From NCBI RefSeq assembly GCF_040581485.1, contig NC_090133.1:62001-126000 (forward strand): 64,000 nt of DNA. Direction: 5' to 3'. A program made the position numbers and the translations under genes. Shown here piece after piece: positions 9,153 to 19,700 of this stretch (the stretch's first letter is position 1; the number at the start of each line of letters is the position of its first letter). The stretch comes from Linepithema humile. Lineage: Eukaryota > Arthropoda > Insecta > Hymenoptera > Formicidae. The notes beneath the pieces were generated by a model that was not told where the DNA came from, searched no databases, and worked only from the letters and a program-made list of their open reading frames with translations.

Positions 9153-11627
9153 CTAAGTTGAGGTGGGCCCAACCTGGTTAGGCTGAGACCCACTCACCTC
9201 CTTCTCAGATTTCAGGGGAGGATGATACAGGCTGGAGCCAGTCCTCTTCCTCCTCTTCTTCCCATCCTTGGATGTCGGCAGAACCCCATCAATTCCATCC
9301 TCATTCCTGAGGGCAGAATACGGGGACGTTGGGGCCGCACATTTCCCCTCGCTAACGCATACACTGTCCCTCCGTGGAGGGATTGGGGGACACATCACGC
9401 CTCCCGATTTGTGGCCCGAAGGACGTCCACTAAGGGCGCACAAAGGGCAGTGCGGCCTCGCCCCACATCTCCCCACTGTATGGCCCTCCATGCCACAGCG
9501 GTAACAGCACCGGGCCCGATCCACGCTGGAGGGGCACCACTGCTGAAAATGGCCTCGACCCAGGCACTTGAAGCACTGGGCTTCCCTCCTCCTAAGGAGC
9601 TGGACTTCTACTGGGACCCATCCTATCTTCAATTGCCCCGACTTCGCCAGCTTATCCGCCACGTCCTCGGGGCATTGGGCCCAGACCGTGGTGAGGCCCC
9701 ATCGTCCCACGGTGCGGGTCTCCCCAACCCTTATATCGTCCGCACTGCAGCCCCCCTCACGGGAAATTGCGTCGACGATCTCCCTTCGTGAGATCGGATT
9801 CTCCAATCCAATGAGTCGGATATTACTCCTCCCCAAAAGACTGGAGACCCTAACTCCTCCCGGCAGGTCCCTTACAACCTCGCGGATCCTGTGAGCCAGG
9901 ACTACCGCCTTCTCTCTGGAGTCCTTTCCGTGGACCTCCAAGAGGGTTCCTCCTTTCCTTGTCTTCCTCGTAGTGAGGGACTCTATACCCAGATCCATGG
10001 GTTGGATATTTTCCTTCGCCCGCTTCATAATTTCCGCATAATTACCCACGGGAGAGAATATCTCCACCGCTGGGTTACGCGGGTTCCTTCTCACTTTCTC
10101 ATCGCTGGATGAGCCACAAAGTTGGACATCCGGCTTCTCCCTTACCTTGATGGTGGAAGTAGAAGGGGTCAAAGGAGGCTTTCGTGGCCCCTTATCCCTC
10201 TTTCTTCCATCTCCCTTCACCACCTTGGACCACATTGTGGGCGGTTCTACCTCCGAAGAAGGGAGGTCGGGCCTTCCGCCTAGCGAGTCCAGTCCCGTTA
10301 AGTCCTCATCCTCCCTCCTGGGGGAGAGGGGGATTTGCGGGACTCCTATCCTAGTCTTCTTCCTATCTGTCCTTTTTCCTGTCCTTTTTCCTGTCGTATC
10401 TTCATCACGCGTCGAGGAAAGAGCGGCTCGTCCGCCCATCTCAAGACGCACGATGCGATCCTCCATCCTTTTCAGGGAGTCAATCACTGAGGCCAATAGT
10501 GAATTGACCCCCTTGGTCATCCTCATTTCCTCATCCTCTCCACTATTCATGGAATGGTGTGGAACATCCTCCTTTTTCATGTCAGCCGTGGGGTCTGACA
10601 ATGGGTCGGACTTGTCCGAGTCAGCGTACCCATCAGAGGAATCCTCTGCTGACATACCCAATGTCGGAGGGACGAGATTTCCCACAGGGGAAGACTCTAA
10701 TCTCCGACATCTTTCCCGTAGAGAGCGGATCTCAATGTCCGCCTCCATAAGCTTCCTTGCCAGGGACTCCTTAAGAGCCCTTTGTACCGCATTTTCCTCC
10801 TCAAGGGCATCAACCCGATTCTTCCAGAACTCCAAATTCTCCCGTCCAGTTGGCCTATCCGGTTCAGGTGGAGACAAACCAGAGAGGTCCCCGGGCGGTG
10901 AGTCCTTCACTGAAAATGATGTGGCAACCTCATCTCCATTCCTCCCATCCTTATAATCAAGGGAGACCCCACTATTCCCCCCAGACCGGATGAGTAGGTC
11001 CTCCACCCCTCGTGGAATACACTCGAGGCTTCTGAAGACATAAGGTATGCCCCTGTCCCTTAAGGACTTCCTTGCCCTTTTAATACTTTCTCTTTCTTTC
11101 AGGTCCCCAGCGAGCAGATGGTCACTCACCAACAGGACAACACACATATTCAGGTAAGTATAACTAACCTTCTTCTTTTCAGGAACCGTACCTAAGAACC
11201 ACTTTTCAATAATGGACCATGCCCTGGTAATAGTATTTACCAAATCATCCCTCGAAATGTGGAGCGTGCCCTCTCCAACCAAGACATAGTCTGACTTTAC
11301 ATAGTCCCAAGCCCTATCTAGGTTGCATATGCAATTCCCTTTCCCACATTTTACTCTATCTGCGATAAAGCAGAGAGTCCAGAATAAATCCGACACGAAT
11401 TCCCGGTATTCCGGTCGAAGACGCACCAATCCGTCCGCATAAGTGTACAGTGCACGCACTGAACCGATCACCATATTAACTACAGGGCTCGGCGAACACC
11501 CTGCAGTTAGCCCGACGTACGATGACGACGAGGCAGAGGCCGGGACAGGACCTCCACCCCGCCGGTCTCTGGGGGTCCGAATCCCCTGAGACGGTAAACC
11601 AGTTCCTAAATTCGTTGCCATTCCCAT
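9153..11627 (-). CDS. E2 Gag-like protein (824 aa), no RT partner ORF
   Basis: The N-terminal LPSQGIRTPRDRRGG motif matches the other ORF1 starts. Residues 55-215 form a globular stretch (FVSDLFWTLCFIADR, LVNTITRAWSIIEKWFLG) that I do not recognise. A coiled coil follows at about 265-315 (ENAVQRALKESLARKLMEAD). An RRM-like region at about 600-680 (IRLIGLENPISRREIVDAI) precedes three knuckles at about 682-745: CFKCLGRGHFQQWC, CYRCGMEGHTVGRC and CPLCALSGRPSGH. It likely binds element RNA. ATG at 11627 is the first in frame after the leader. The frame is intact over 2.5 kb although no RT ORF follows, which suggests selection on the protein itself. Confidence 0.87.
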   Translation of the reverse strand: MGMATNLGTGLPSQGIRTPRDRRGGGPVPASASSSSYVGLTAGCSPSPVVNMVIGSVRALYTYADGLVRLRPEYREFVSDLFWTLCFIADRVKCGKGNCICNLDRAWDYVKSDYVLVGEGTLHISRDDLVNTITRAWSIIEKWFLGTVPEKKKVSYTYLNMCVVLLVSDHLLAGDLKERESIKRARKSLRDRGIPYVFRSLECIPRGVEDLLIRSGGNSGVSLDYKDGRNGDEVATSFSVKDSPPGDLSGLSPPEPDRPTGRENLEFWKNRVDALEEENAVQRALKESLARKLMEADIEIRSLRERCRRLESSPVGNLVPPTLGMSAEDSSDGYADSDKSDPLSDPTADMKKEDVPHHSMNSGEDEEMRMTKGVNSLLASVIDSLKRMEDRIVRLEMGGRAALSSTRDEDTTGKRTGKRTDRKKTRIGVPQIPLSPRREDEDLTGLDSLGGRPDLPSSEVEPPTMWSKVVKGDGRKRDKGPRKPPLTPSTSTIKVREKPDVQLCGSSSDEKVRRNPRNPAVEIFSPVGNYAEIMKRAKENIQPMDLGIESLTTRKTRKGGTLLEVHGKDSREKAVVLAHRIREVVRDLPGGVRVSSLLGRSNIRLIGLENPISRREIVDAISREGGCSADDIRVGETRTVGRWGLTTVWAQCPEDVADKLAKSGQLKIGWVPVEVQLLRRREAQCFKCLGRGHFQQWCPSSVDRARCCYRCGMEGHTVGRCGARPHCPLCALSGRPSGHKSGGVMCPPIPPRRDSVCVSEGKCAAPTSPYSALRNEDGIDGVLPTSKDGKKRRKRTGSSLYHPPLKSEKEVSGSQPNQVGPTST

Positions 11628-12087
11628 AAACGAAAAACTTGGTTTGTTAACAGTGTGTCCTTCACCGGATTTTATATCGGAGTTTTTCCTCTCCTAGACC
11701 GACTGCCCTCCCTGGGCTTACGAGCTCGGTCTACCCGGGTCTTTTTATAGAGGTTTTACCACCCTCGCAGCCCGTGATGCGCCGCCACACGCTATCACCG
11801 GCCCCCGGCCCCACAAACTGGGGTTACGGTATGGGACGCTATCGCCCCCCTCGTGCAATGGGGGCTCGACCGTTATGCCGGAGCACCGGCGTGCTAACGA
11901 GGCTGGTCAGGCCCCGGCTTTTTTCTCGAGGTAATGCTCCTCTATCCTGGGGGTGTGTTTTAAATAAACACACCTATCGAGTCCAGGCACCCGGGCGATT
12001 GAAGTCAGGGCCGCCAACCCCTTCCGGCTAATCGGGACAAGTCCCTTGAGGGGTAGCCGGACCCCCGTTCCCTCCTAAGAAGGAACT
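11628..12087 (-). other. E2 5' UTR
   Basis: Next to ORF1 is the double hairpin module at 11676-11740: stem UAGACCGA/UCGGUCUA, then GGAG-AGGAAAAA-CUCC. TATAAAAAG on the sense strand lies at about 11742-11750. Farther upstream are the GC-rich CCGGGGGCCGG segment and a CCCC/GGGG hairpin shared with E3 and E7-E11. No coding sequence is supported. Confidence 0.6.
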
Positions 12088-12174
12088 GTGCGCTCTTAGC
12101 ACCGCGGAAACACCTTTTCAGGTATTCCCCCGGTGAGCCCTCTCACCACGACAAGGTGGCGCACAACGAGAGGG
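12088..12174 (-). ncRNA. HDV-like ribozyme fold at 5' terminus of E2
   Basis: The fold has P1 CCCUCUC/GAGAGGG, P2 GUGCGC/GCGCAC, P3 CCAC/GUGG with loop CUUGUC, a long P4, and J4/2 UGCUAAGA. The 5' nucleotide is at 12174, immediately after TTAGGTT. Confidence 0.78.
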
Positions 12175-12213
12175 AACCTAACCTAACCTAACCTAACCTA
12201 ACCTAACCTAACC
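12175..12213. repeat. Telomeric (CCTAA)n tract between E2 and E3
   Basis: 39 bases of perfect CCTAA repeat. The junction phase is the same as at the other tracts. Confidence 0.97.
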
Positions 12214-12232
12214 TTTTTTTTTTTTTTTTTTT

Positions 12233-12650
12233 GGTGAGGCGGGGGAAATCCTTTATGGATACCCTCGGGTCTTGGGGGAAGACCCGAGGGTTATGTGGGA
12301 GTCTCCTGGAGGCAAAAGGCCTCCAGGCATACCCACTAAAACCCCCGCCGATAGCCGTCCTAGACCATATTGAGGGAGGGCAAGGCATCGCCAGCGGCAT
12401 TCATCTTACCCTCCCTCAGGTCCGACCTTATACCGGTCTCATCTCGGGAGAGGAGGGGTTCTCAAGTCCCCCTCTCCTTATAGTTTCCTATCTAAGAGGG
12501 GAAAGGCCGGGCTATCTCGACCTTTCCCCTTCCTCCCGTCCGTGTCTGCTAAGGGTTAATGTCGATCAGGGGCCCCCGCTCCCGATCGGCACCCCCAACA
12601 GACGACGGCTCCCCTCCTATCTCATTATAGAGAGAGAGAAGGGGAGAAAT
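12233..12650 (-). other. E3 3' UTR
   Basis: The proximal 200 bases fold like those of E4: a closing CCCC-GCC type stem, GUGGG/CCCAC (12332-12336 with 12295-12299), a hairpin built on CUGGAGG/CCUCCAG, and one on CGGGUC/GACCCG. Stem sequences differ from E4 while pairing is kept. Beyond it are further GC-rich hairpins and no gene. Confidence 0.6.
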
Positions 12651-15248
12651 TCAGAAAGGAAGGGGCAGAGAGGAGAGAGAGCGAAGGCCCTCTCCTCTTA
12701 GTTCTGCCCCCCCCTTTTTTCCTCCCTTTTTCTTCCCCGACACGGCCTCTTGGGAGGAGGAGTGGGATGGATTAAATCCATCTAAGTCCACATCCTCCCC
12801 CAGGCCGGCCAGGAAAAATTTGTTCATCTCCCCCAATGGTGGGGGAGGTTTAGCGGCTTTAACAGACATCGCCGGGTCCTTCCTTCCTCCGGCTAATTGT
12901 CGGATTTCGGACGTGACCTCCCAATATGGGAAGTCCCGAGCGATGTCTGCCGCCACCCTCCTGAGCTGTTTTGTACCGGAGACGTGACTACGGCCAATCA
13001 CGTCCCGGTACTGCACCACCAACCAAGATTGGCCTTTCTTGGGATTATCTCCCATTCTCCCGATCTTTATTTGGCCAAGGTCACGTCTCTGAAGGGCATT
13101 CCACCTCTTCTCGACGTGACCCGCCATTGTCTTCCCAAGGGGTGGAACACACTTCATCCATCGTTCCAACTCCCCAAGGGAACGTTCCTCCAATTGAATG
13201 GTGGGACCGTTCGTCCTCCAGCGGAGGACAACCTCCGACGGGGGGGAGAGACGTATCTCATCCCCCGACGGAGTCGCCCTTCCAGAGGGAGAGGTGTCGC
13301 TGGCCTCTCCCTTGTTCGTCCCTTTTTTTGAGGTAGGGGGGGGTATATTCCTCCCCTCTCCTCTCACCTCTTCCCCATCCTTGTTAAGGATAGGGGACGA
13401 AGAGAACTTCACCTTGGTGAGTGTCCTCTCCTTTACTTCTTCCCTCCCCCCCCCTCCCTTCGGGCATTGTGGGGGCTTTATGCTCCCCTGCTTCGAAAGC
13501 GAGGAAGGTAATGGGGCAGAGGGGGGGAAACCCCCATCCGCCTTACTCCTATTTTCCTTTATGGGGAGAAGAGGAGGGCTTTTAATAGCCCTCCCCTCCC
13601 CCTCCTCATCCTCCTTCCCACTCCTTGTGGGGGGAAGAGGAAGGCCCCTAGGGGCCTTCCCCTCCTCACTCTCCATCCTTTCCATAGTGAGGGGAAGAGA
13701 AAGGCTTTGTGGAGCCTCCTCCTCCTCATCACTACTAGTCTCCTCTTCCGTATCTACCTCCACTATCCTCTCTGACAATACAGTTACTGTCGAGAGAGGG
13801 AGAGGCCTGATTTCCGCCCTTAGCCCCCACTGGGCGTAGTTCCCCTCACTCAAGGTCCGAACTATCCTCCTCACTAGCTCGGTACTGGTCCGGCGATATT
13901 GGCCATCACCAGGCCAGCACCGGCACTTCAGCCAGGGAATTCTCTTCCCCTCCTTCCTGTACCAATTGTCCAGGAGGCCGAGATCCATGCCTGGGTGGTC
14001 GTACTCATAGTCGGTCCACCAGCACTCAATCTCGTTCTTCACGCTTAAGTAGTGCGGTCTTATGTGAAAATCCTCAATATCCGCATTACGAATCTTGGGG
14101 CCGCACATCTTCCATTGAAAGACAACCTCAGAGGGGGTGGAGTTTGGGTTTTCCCCGTTCCCCAGAGGTGTCCTCTTAATAAGAGGGGTGTTTATTACAT
14201 CCCTCTTAGTTTCCTCCTTCCTCAGGGTAGGGAGGGGTTCCCCTCCCCCACCTTCTTCCATCTTTCCTTCCCCTCCATTTTTTATGGAAGGGGGAGGCGA
14301 GGACACCCTTGCCTTTTTAGCAAGAGGCCTCGCCTTCTCATCCTCCTCCTTAGACGAAGGATTTTGGGAGGAAGAAGTCCTCCCCTTCTCCTCCATCTCC
14401 ACCTCCATGGCCTCAGGGTCGGGAGAGAGTGTGATGATGGGGATGAGAGAAACTTCTCCCCCCCCACACACTCCCCCCTTCCCCGAGGATTCCGCCACTT
14501 CCTCCACCTCCATGCTTGGGATGGAAGGGGGGTGGTCGCCCTCCTTCTCCTGAGGAGGTAATTGGGGGGTATCGACCCCCCTTTCCCCCCTCCTCCTCTT
14601 CCTTCGTCTCCCTCTTGGGGGGACGATCGGGCAGACTCGGCCACCAATGCGGTGGGCCGAGTCTTTGCCCGCCTCCTTGCACACGGGGCAGCTCGCCCTC
14701 CTACGCGAGCATGCCCCGGCCAGGTGGTCGGCTCCCCCGCAGTGGAGGCAGCATTTGCTGCGGTCCACCTGCGAGGGACACCGCCACCTCTCATGCCCCC
14801 TCGTGAGGCATTTAAAACAACGAGGGGGGAGGGTGGAATCACCCAACCCCCCCCCTTTCTCAATGCGGGCGGGCCGTGGCCCCACCCTTCCCCAGGTCTG
14901 CGTACCGGCGCTCTTTACGCCGGGTACAGTCCGGTCCGCCTTTTTGGCGGGAAGGGATTCGGAGTCCCTTCCCCCACCAGGGCGTTTACCCTCTCTCGCG
15001 GGCTCACCACGCCCGCGTCCCCCACGAATCTCCTCGAGGAGGACGAGGAGGATCCTAAGAATCCTGTGGGCCTCCGCCCACAGGTCACCATCCGCGGTAA
15101 CCCTTTCGTCCAGGGCGCCCGCGTGGCACGCCCTGGATGGCCCGTCGCTAGATGACGACAGGGGGGGCACCGGGACCGGATACCCCCCTCGCCGGCCTCT
15201 GGGGGTCCGAATCCCCTGAGGCGGTAACGTGTTCCTCTCTGTCGTCAT
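12651..15248 (-). CDS. E3 Gag-like protein with duplicated unknown C-terminal domain (865 aa)
   Basis: The N-terminus carries LPPQGIRTPRGRRGG. The zinc knuckles come early, at about 141-203 (CFKCLTRGHERWRC, CLHCGGADHLAGAC, CPVCKEAGKDSAH), not at the C-terminus as in autonomous ORF1. After Lys/Glu/Pro-rich low-complexity sequence there are two related domains: about 372-479 (VVFQWKMCGPKIR...) and about 674-784 (VVLRWRTNGPTIQ...DFPYWEVTSEIR). Each starts V-V-x-x-W and ends with an aromatic-rich E-I-R segment. I do not recognise the domain; a diverged single copy ends the E7-E10 proteins. There is no RT or endonuclease. ATG at 15248 lies in a predicted helix with 15152-15161. It probably binds RNA; the rest is unknown. 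Confidence 0.85.
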   Translation of the reverse strand: MTTERNTLPPQGIRTPRGRRGGYPVPVPPLSSSSDGPSRACHAGALDERVTADGDLWAEAHRILRILLVLLEEIRGGRGRGEPAREGKRPGGGRDSESLPAKKADRTVPGVKSAGTQTWGRVGPRPARIEKGGGLGDSTLPPRCFKCLTRGHERWRCPSQVDRSKCCLHCGGADHLAGACSRRRASCPVCKEAGKDSAHRIGGRVCPIVPPRGRRRKRRRGERGVDTPQLPPQEKEGDHPPSIPSMEVEEVAESSGKGGVCGGGEVSLIPIITLSPDPEAMEVEMEEKGRTSSSQNPSSKEEDEKARPLAKKARVSSPPPSIKNGGEGKMEEGGGGEPLPTLRKEETKRDVINTPLIKRTPLGNGENPNSTPSEVVFQWKMCGPKIRNADIEDFHIRPHYLSVKNEIECWWTDYEYDHPGMDLGLLDNWYRKEGKRIPWLKCRCWPGDGQYRRTSTELVRRIVRTLSEGNYAQWGLRAEIRPLPLSTVTVLSERIVEVDTEEETSSDEEEEAPQSLSLPLTMERMESEEGKAPRGLPLPPTRSGKEDEEGEGRAIKSPPLLPIKENRSKADGGFPPSAPLPSSLSKQGSIKPPQCPKGGGGREEVKERTLTKVKFSSSPILNKDGEEVRGEGRNIPPPTSKKGTNKGEASDTSPSGRATPSGDEIRLSPPSEVVLRWRTNGPTIQLEERSLGELERWMKCVPPLGKTMAGHVEKRWNALQRRDLGQIKIGRMGDNPKKGQSWLVVQYRDVIGRSHVSGTKQLRRVAADIARDFPYWEVTSEIRQLAGGRKDPAMSVKAAKPPPPLGEMNKFFLAGLGEDVDLDGFNPSHSSSQEAVSGKKKGGKKGGAELRGEGLRSLSSLPLPF

Positions 15249-15940
15249 AAATTTCTTCCATGGTTGTTATTTGTTAACAGAGTTGTCTTCTCCGGGTTTT
15301 TTATCGTGGTTTTCCTTCCACTAGGACGGTTGTCTACCAAGACTAACGAGCTCGTCCTGCCCGGGTCTTTTTATAGAGGTTGAACCACCCTCGCGGCCCG
15401 TGCAAGCTCCATGCAAGCACCGGCCCCCGGCCCCAATGAGATTGGGGTTACGGTCTGCACTCCAGCACTAATGCCGGAGTGTCCATCCACGAGTTGCTCC
15501 CCTTCACGCCCGCGTACTCGAGGACCACGTCCACGAGCCGTTTGAGCGGAGAGGGGGAGCCACCCTTGTGGGACACCGCTTTCCCCCCATGCCAGACGGC
15601 ATGTCCTGAAAAGGACATCCGCCCGAGACACAGAGGGAACCGGCACCCACATCCACCCCTTTAGACAGGGCCACCGAAGTGGCCCCACCAGAGACCCATC
15701 TCGCCGGAGCAGCAGCCCCGGCCAAGATAGGCCTCACCCGCGGGGGGAGCACCCCCCTGGCCAGCCGCCCCACTGGGCTAACGAGCCTGGCCGCCCGTGC
15801 ATGGAGGGGAGATAGAAATCTCCCCCTAACGGTGCCATGCCACCGGGGGTTTGTAGTCGGAGTCCCCATCTCCTACCAGCGATTGGGACAAGTCCCTAAG
15901 GAGTCGCTGGGCTCCTCTTGTTCCCTCCAGCGAGGGAACT
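15249..15940 (-). other. E3 5' UTR
   Basis: The ORF-proximal part holds the double hairpin module (15304-15365: AGGACG/CGUCCU, then GUGG-AAGGAAAA-CCAC) and TATAAAAAG at about 15368-15376. The distal part, from about 15640, is the block shared with E4, including hairpins GGGGCCAC/GUGGCCCC-like and GUUCCCUC-GCUG-GAGGGAAC beside the ribozyme. No gene is supported. Confidence 0.6.
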
Positions 15941-16027
15941 GTGCGCTCTTGGCACCGCGGGAACACCCTTTCAGGTATTCCCCCGGTGAGCCCTCTCACC
16001 ACGACAAGGTGGCGCACGACGAGAGGG
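15941..16027 (-). ncRNA. HDV-like ribozyme fold at 5' terminus of E3
   Basis: The fold has P1 CCCUCUC/GAGAGGG (16021-16027), P2 GUGCGC/GCGCAC (3' strand 15941-15946), P3 CCAC/GUGG, P4 GGGAAUACC/GGGUGUUCCC and J4/2 GUGCCAAGA. Confidence 0.78.
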
Positions 16028-16127
16028 AACCTAACCTAACCTAACCTAACCCTAACCTAACCTAACCTAACCTAACCTAACCTAACCTAACCTAACCTAA
16101 CCTAACCTAACCTAACCTAACCTAACC
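16028..16127. repeat. Telomeric (CCTAA)n tract between E3 and E4
   Basis: 100 bases, the longest tract in the window. It contains one CCCTAA variant (TTAGGG on the other strand) near 16046-16051. Confidence 0.97.
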
Positions 16128-16146
16128 TTTTTTTTTTTTTTTTTTT

Positions 16147-16720
16147 GGTGAGGCAGGGGAAATCCTTTATGGATACCCACGGGTCCCGGGGGGGATCCCA
16201 TGGGTTATGTGGGATTCTCCTGAGAAGGTGTCTCAGGCATACCCACTAAAACCCCTGCCGATAGCCTTCCTGGACCATATAGAGGGAGGGTGAGGTATCA
16301 CCAGCGGTATTCGTCTCACCCTCCCCCAGGTCTGACCGACATCGATCTCCTCGCGGGGAGGGATAAGGTCATCCCTTATCCCTCCCAATGTGATCCTCTA
16401 TTACGGGAAAAGTCGGGCTATCACGACTTTTCCCCGCCCTCCCGTGTTTATTGGGGGGCTGAGGTCCGCCAGGAGCCCCCGCTCCTAACCGACCCCCCGC
16501 CGGAGGAGAGATAGAATTCCGATATGTCTACGGTATCTCCCCTCCGGCCTTCCAAGTTGGAAGGACCCGTTGGGTCCCTCCTAGGGGGAGAACCTCCCCG
16601 GGGGTTGATGGTAACATGCTTGTGATACATGTCACCGCCCGAGGAGGCCCCCTATTACCTCTGCCCCCTCTTGGGGGGGGGGGGAGTTATTGGCGATAAT
16701 GAAATAGGAGAGGGGACTGA
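16147..16720 (-). other. E4 3' UTR
   Basis: The poly(A)-proximal part forms the shared fold: outer GGCAGGGG/CCCCUGCC, UUUUAGU, GUGGG/CCCAC (16242-16246 with 16209-16213), hairpin CCUGAGA...UCUCAGG and a CCCAUGGG/CCCGUGGG-type stem. Additional GC hairpins and a 12-base G run at 16673-16684 lie nearer ORF2. Confidence 0.65.
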
Positions 16721-19700
16721 TTAATCCCCTCCCCTTACCGCCTCCCCCCTTCTTATTCTCTCCGCCTCCTCCTTCTGAAACATTACTTTGTCACAGAAGG
16801 AGGAGACGGCCCTCCATTTATCCTCTCCCTCCAGCATGGCGTTTACCAATGCTGGTAGGGAGAGGTCCTCGCCGACCACTGCGGTCAGGACCCGACGCTC
16901 TCCCTCCCAAGCTTCACACTCTTCTAGAGTGTGTCGCGCCGAGTCCCGACCGGCCACACAGTGGTGGCACCTTGTCGTACACTCTCTACCTATCCTGCAC
17001 AGGTAGTCACCAAAACAACCATGTCCGGTGAGTACCTGTGTCAGGTGGAACCCGATACCGTGTCCCCTCCTGTCCGCCCATTCGGGGAGACAGGGTTGGA
17101 TGGCCTGGGTGGTCCATCTACCCGCCGTGGAGCCGGCCAAGAAGGCCTGCCATGCCTCCAAGGCTCCCCGGCGGGCATCCGTCCGTAATCTGGCCACGAC
17201 TCGTGGCAATAGGCGAGCCCTCCCGGTCCGGTCTGGGTCCCTCGTACGCCGATAAAAATCAGCGTACGAGTTCGCCAGGAACTCGGCCGGGATAAGACCC
17301 GCCAGAGCCGTGGCCGCCGCGTACGACGTCGTGCTGTAGGCCCGGATCAACCTAATGGCCAGCCGGCGCTGTTGACGATGTAACAACGCCTGTATGCGCC
17401 GACTGGCCGTGACCCTTTCGGCCCACACCGGTGCTCCATAGAAGAGCACCGATTGCACGACGTTCGCGTAAAGTCTCCTGACTTTATTCCTCGGTCCACC
17501 CAGGTTCGGAAGGAGGCGACCTAATGCCGCCGCCATCCTTTCCGCTTTGGGGGTTATCCCAGCAAAGTGCTGCTCAAACCCCCAAAGTCCATCCAGGGTG
17601 AGGCCCAGATATTTCATCTGGGTCCCCACCCGGACACGTACCTCCCCCACCCAGATTTGGGTGGGGGGGGGTCGCCCCGATTCTCTGCTGTAGAAGTACA
17701 GAGCTTCTGTCTTCTGCGGGGCGACCTCAAGTCCCATTGTTCGTATCGAGTGTACGACTGCCCGGGTGGCGGCATTCGCCGCGTCCCGGGCTTCTCTCCA
17801 GCTCCCCCCCCGGGCTACCACCAGAGTGTCGTCTGCATAACATAGCAAACGACAGCCCGGGGGAAGAGCTGTGCGGAGCACTTTGTCATATGCGAGGTTC
17901 CATAATAGGGGTCCCAACACCGACCCCTGAGGAACCCCGCAACAGACCTCCCTTCGGCTTACACGCTCCAGCTGGTCTTTATACTGGAGCGTCCTGTCAC
18001 GGAAATAGTCCCAAAGGACCTCCCTTATGTATGGGGGAAGGTCATGAAATTCCATGGCCCCCCCCACACATTCCCATGGGAGGGAGTTGAAGGCGTTGAC
18101 AATGTCCAGCGACACTGCCAACGCCACATCTCCCTCCCCTACAATTTGGTCCGAGAGGGCCCGCAGATGCATAATTGCATCTGTTGTGGATCGGGCCTCC
18201 CGGAACCCAAATTGGTCCTCTGATAGATTGGGACCATCCCGCGACAGGTGCTGGACGATTCTGCCGGCAATGATTCTTTCGAATAACTTGCCGACTTCGT
18301 CCAGCAGGCAAATCGGCCTGTAAGCCGAAGGTTGCTCCGCCGGTTTCCCCTCCTTGCGAAGTAGCACAAGGTTCGCCACCTTCCACAAGGAGGGGAAGGT
18401 GCCCGACCTAAGGCATTCATTGAACAGTCGCCTTAGTCGAGCACCCACCACGCCAAAAGCCAAGGCCCAAACACGGCCAGGAACCCCGTCCGGGCCGGGA
18501 GCCTTACCAGTAGCTCCCAGCCTCTTGGCCGCCTCGGATAGCTCCCTCTCTGATATCTCCAGGTCCCCGGTCCAAGTGGGGGGATCCCCCCTAGGGGGGA
18601 TGTGGACGTCTCTTAAAGGAAAGAGACTCCCCACCACCTGGTCGAGGAACCCGGGGTCCAGCATCTCCGAGGTTGGGGGCGTCGCCGGTCTCAGTCTATT
18701 GAGTACCAGCCGGTACGGACGCCCCCAAGGGTCCCGGTCAAGCTCCGCAAGCATCTCCTCCCAGGCCTTGGCTTTGGCCCTGCCGATGGCTGTCCTTAGG
18801 GAGCACCTTGCGGCTAGGTACTCCCCGTACGCCTCGACAGTGCTTTCATCCTCCCCGCCCACCCGTCTTCGGGCCCTGAGGAGACCGCGTCTTGCTGCGT
18901 TCGCTTTCTTTCGCAGACCCGCGATCTCCTCATTCCACCAATACTTGGCCCGACGGGGGGCGGGTTTTGATCGGGGCATGGCCATGTCGCATATGCGTTC
19001 AGCCATGTCCCCGATCTCCCTGGCTTCGGCCCCGGCATCGACGAGGTCGGGAGAATCCGACCACGCCTCCACCAGGGCCGCCGCCAGCAATTTGTCCTGG
19101 TCCATCCTGGCCAGTGCCCACCTTTTAGGGGGACCCTCACCCCTTTGACGGCGGCGGCGGGCCAACACCTCTTGGGGGGTGGCGGTTAGGACCATCTCTA
19201 TACATAGATGGTCCGAGAGAGTCTCCCGATCCGCCACCCTCCATGACCTCACCAAGTCCGCGGCCCGGGGGGAAGCCCACGTCAAGTCGACGATGGACTC
19301 CCCCCGGGGGCGGATGCAGGTGCTATCTGACCCCCTGTTCAATAACAAGAGGCCGAGACCCGCCGCCCAGTCCACCACGGCCCCACCCCTGGTATTGGTG
19401 AACCGGGAACCCCACTCCCTTGACCAGGAGTTGAAGTCCCCGGCCACCAGGACGGGGTGGGGGAGGCACCGGCGAATGCCATCCCCCACCACCCTCAGCT
19501 GTTCTCTCAGCTCAGGGTGGGGCCGTTTTGGTGGGGCATATACCCCCACCACATAAAGTGCTCCCCATCGTGCAATGACAAATCCCACCCCCCGTTCCAC
19601 AAGGGTAAGGGGGGGGGATTGCGGGGAGTTCCTCCTCACGATGGCGACGGAGCCGTTCGAGGCCGAAACCCAGTTGGGATTGGATTCCTGCACCTGATAC

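Larger units (their letters stand above)
8773..12174 (-). mobile_element. E2: ORF1-only telomeric non-LTR retrotransposon
   Basis: The element is about 3.4 kb. On + it opens with a 15-base poly-T (poly(A) tail) after CCTAACC and ends with a ribozyme fold beside the next CCTAA tract, so both ends are intact. It has a 3' UTR, one gag-like ORF and a 5' UTR. There is no endonuclease or RT, so it must be mobilised in trans. The Gag retains coiled-coil, RRM-like and zinc-knuckle regions and resembles ORF1 of autonomous elements. Confidence 0.85.
12214..16027 (-). mobile_element. E3: ORF1-only telomeric non-LTR retrotransposon, shares termini with E4
   Basis: The element is about 3.8 kb and starts on + with a 19-base poly-T. 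Its last ~390 bases (15640-16027) match the 5' end of E4 (about 23405-23796) almost base for base, and its first ~200 bases are homologous to the E4 3' UTR. The middle is unrelated. It looks like a non-autonomous partner of E4 that keeps the cis signals and carries its own unusual gag. E5 is an apparently identical second copy. Confidence 0.88.

Noticed and set aside
12690..15230. Many + strand ORFs opposite E3 and E5 genes (for example 13198-13839, 14562-15155)
   Set aside because: Shadows of GC-rich sense codons with no motif; identical in both copies only because the DNA is identical.
16128..16146. Poly-T runs as transcription terminators
   Set aside because: They abut CCTAA tracts at every element 3' end in the same orientation, so they are poly(A) tails on the - strand.
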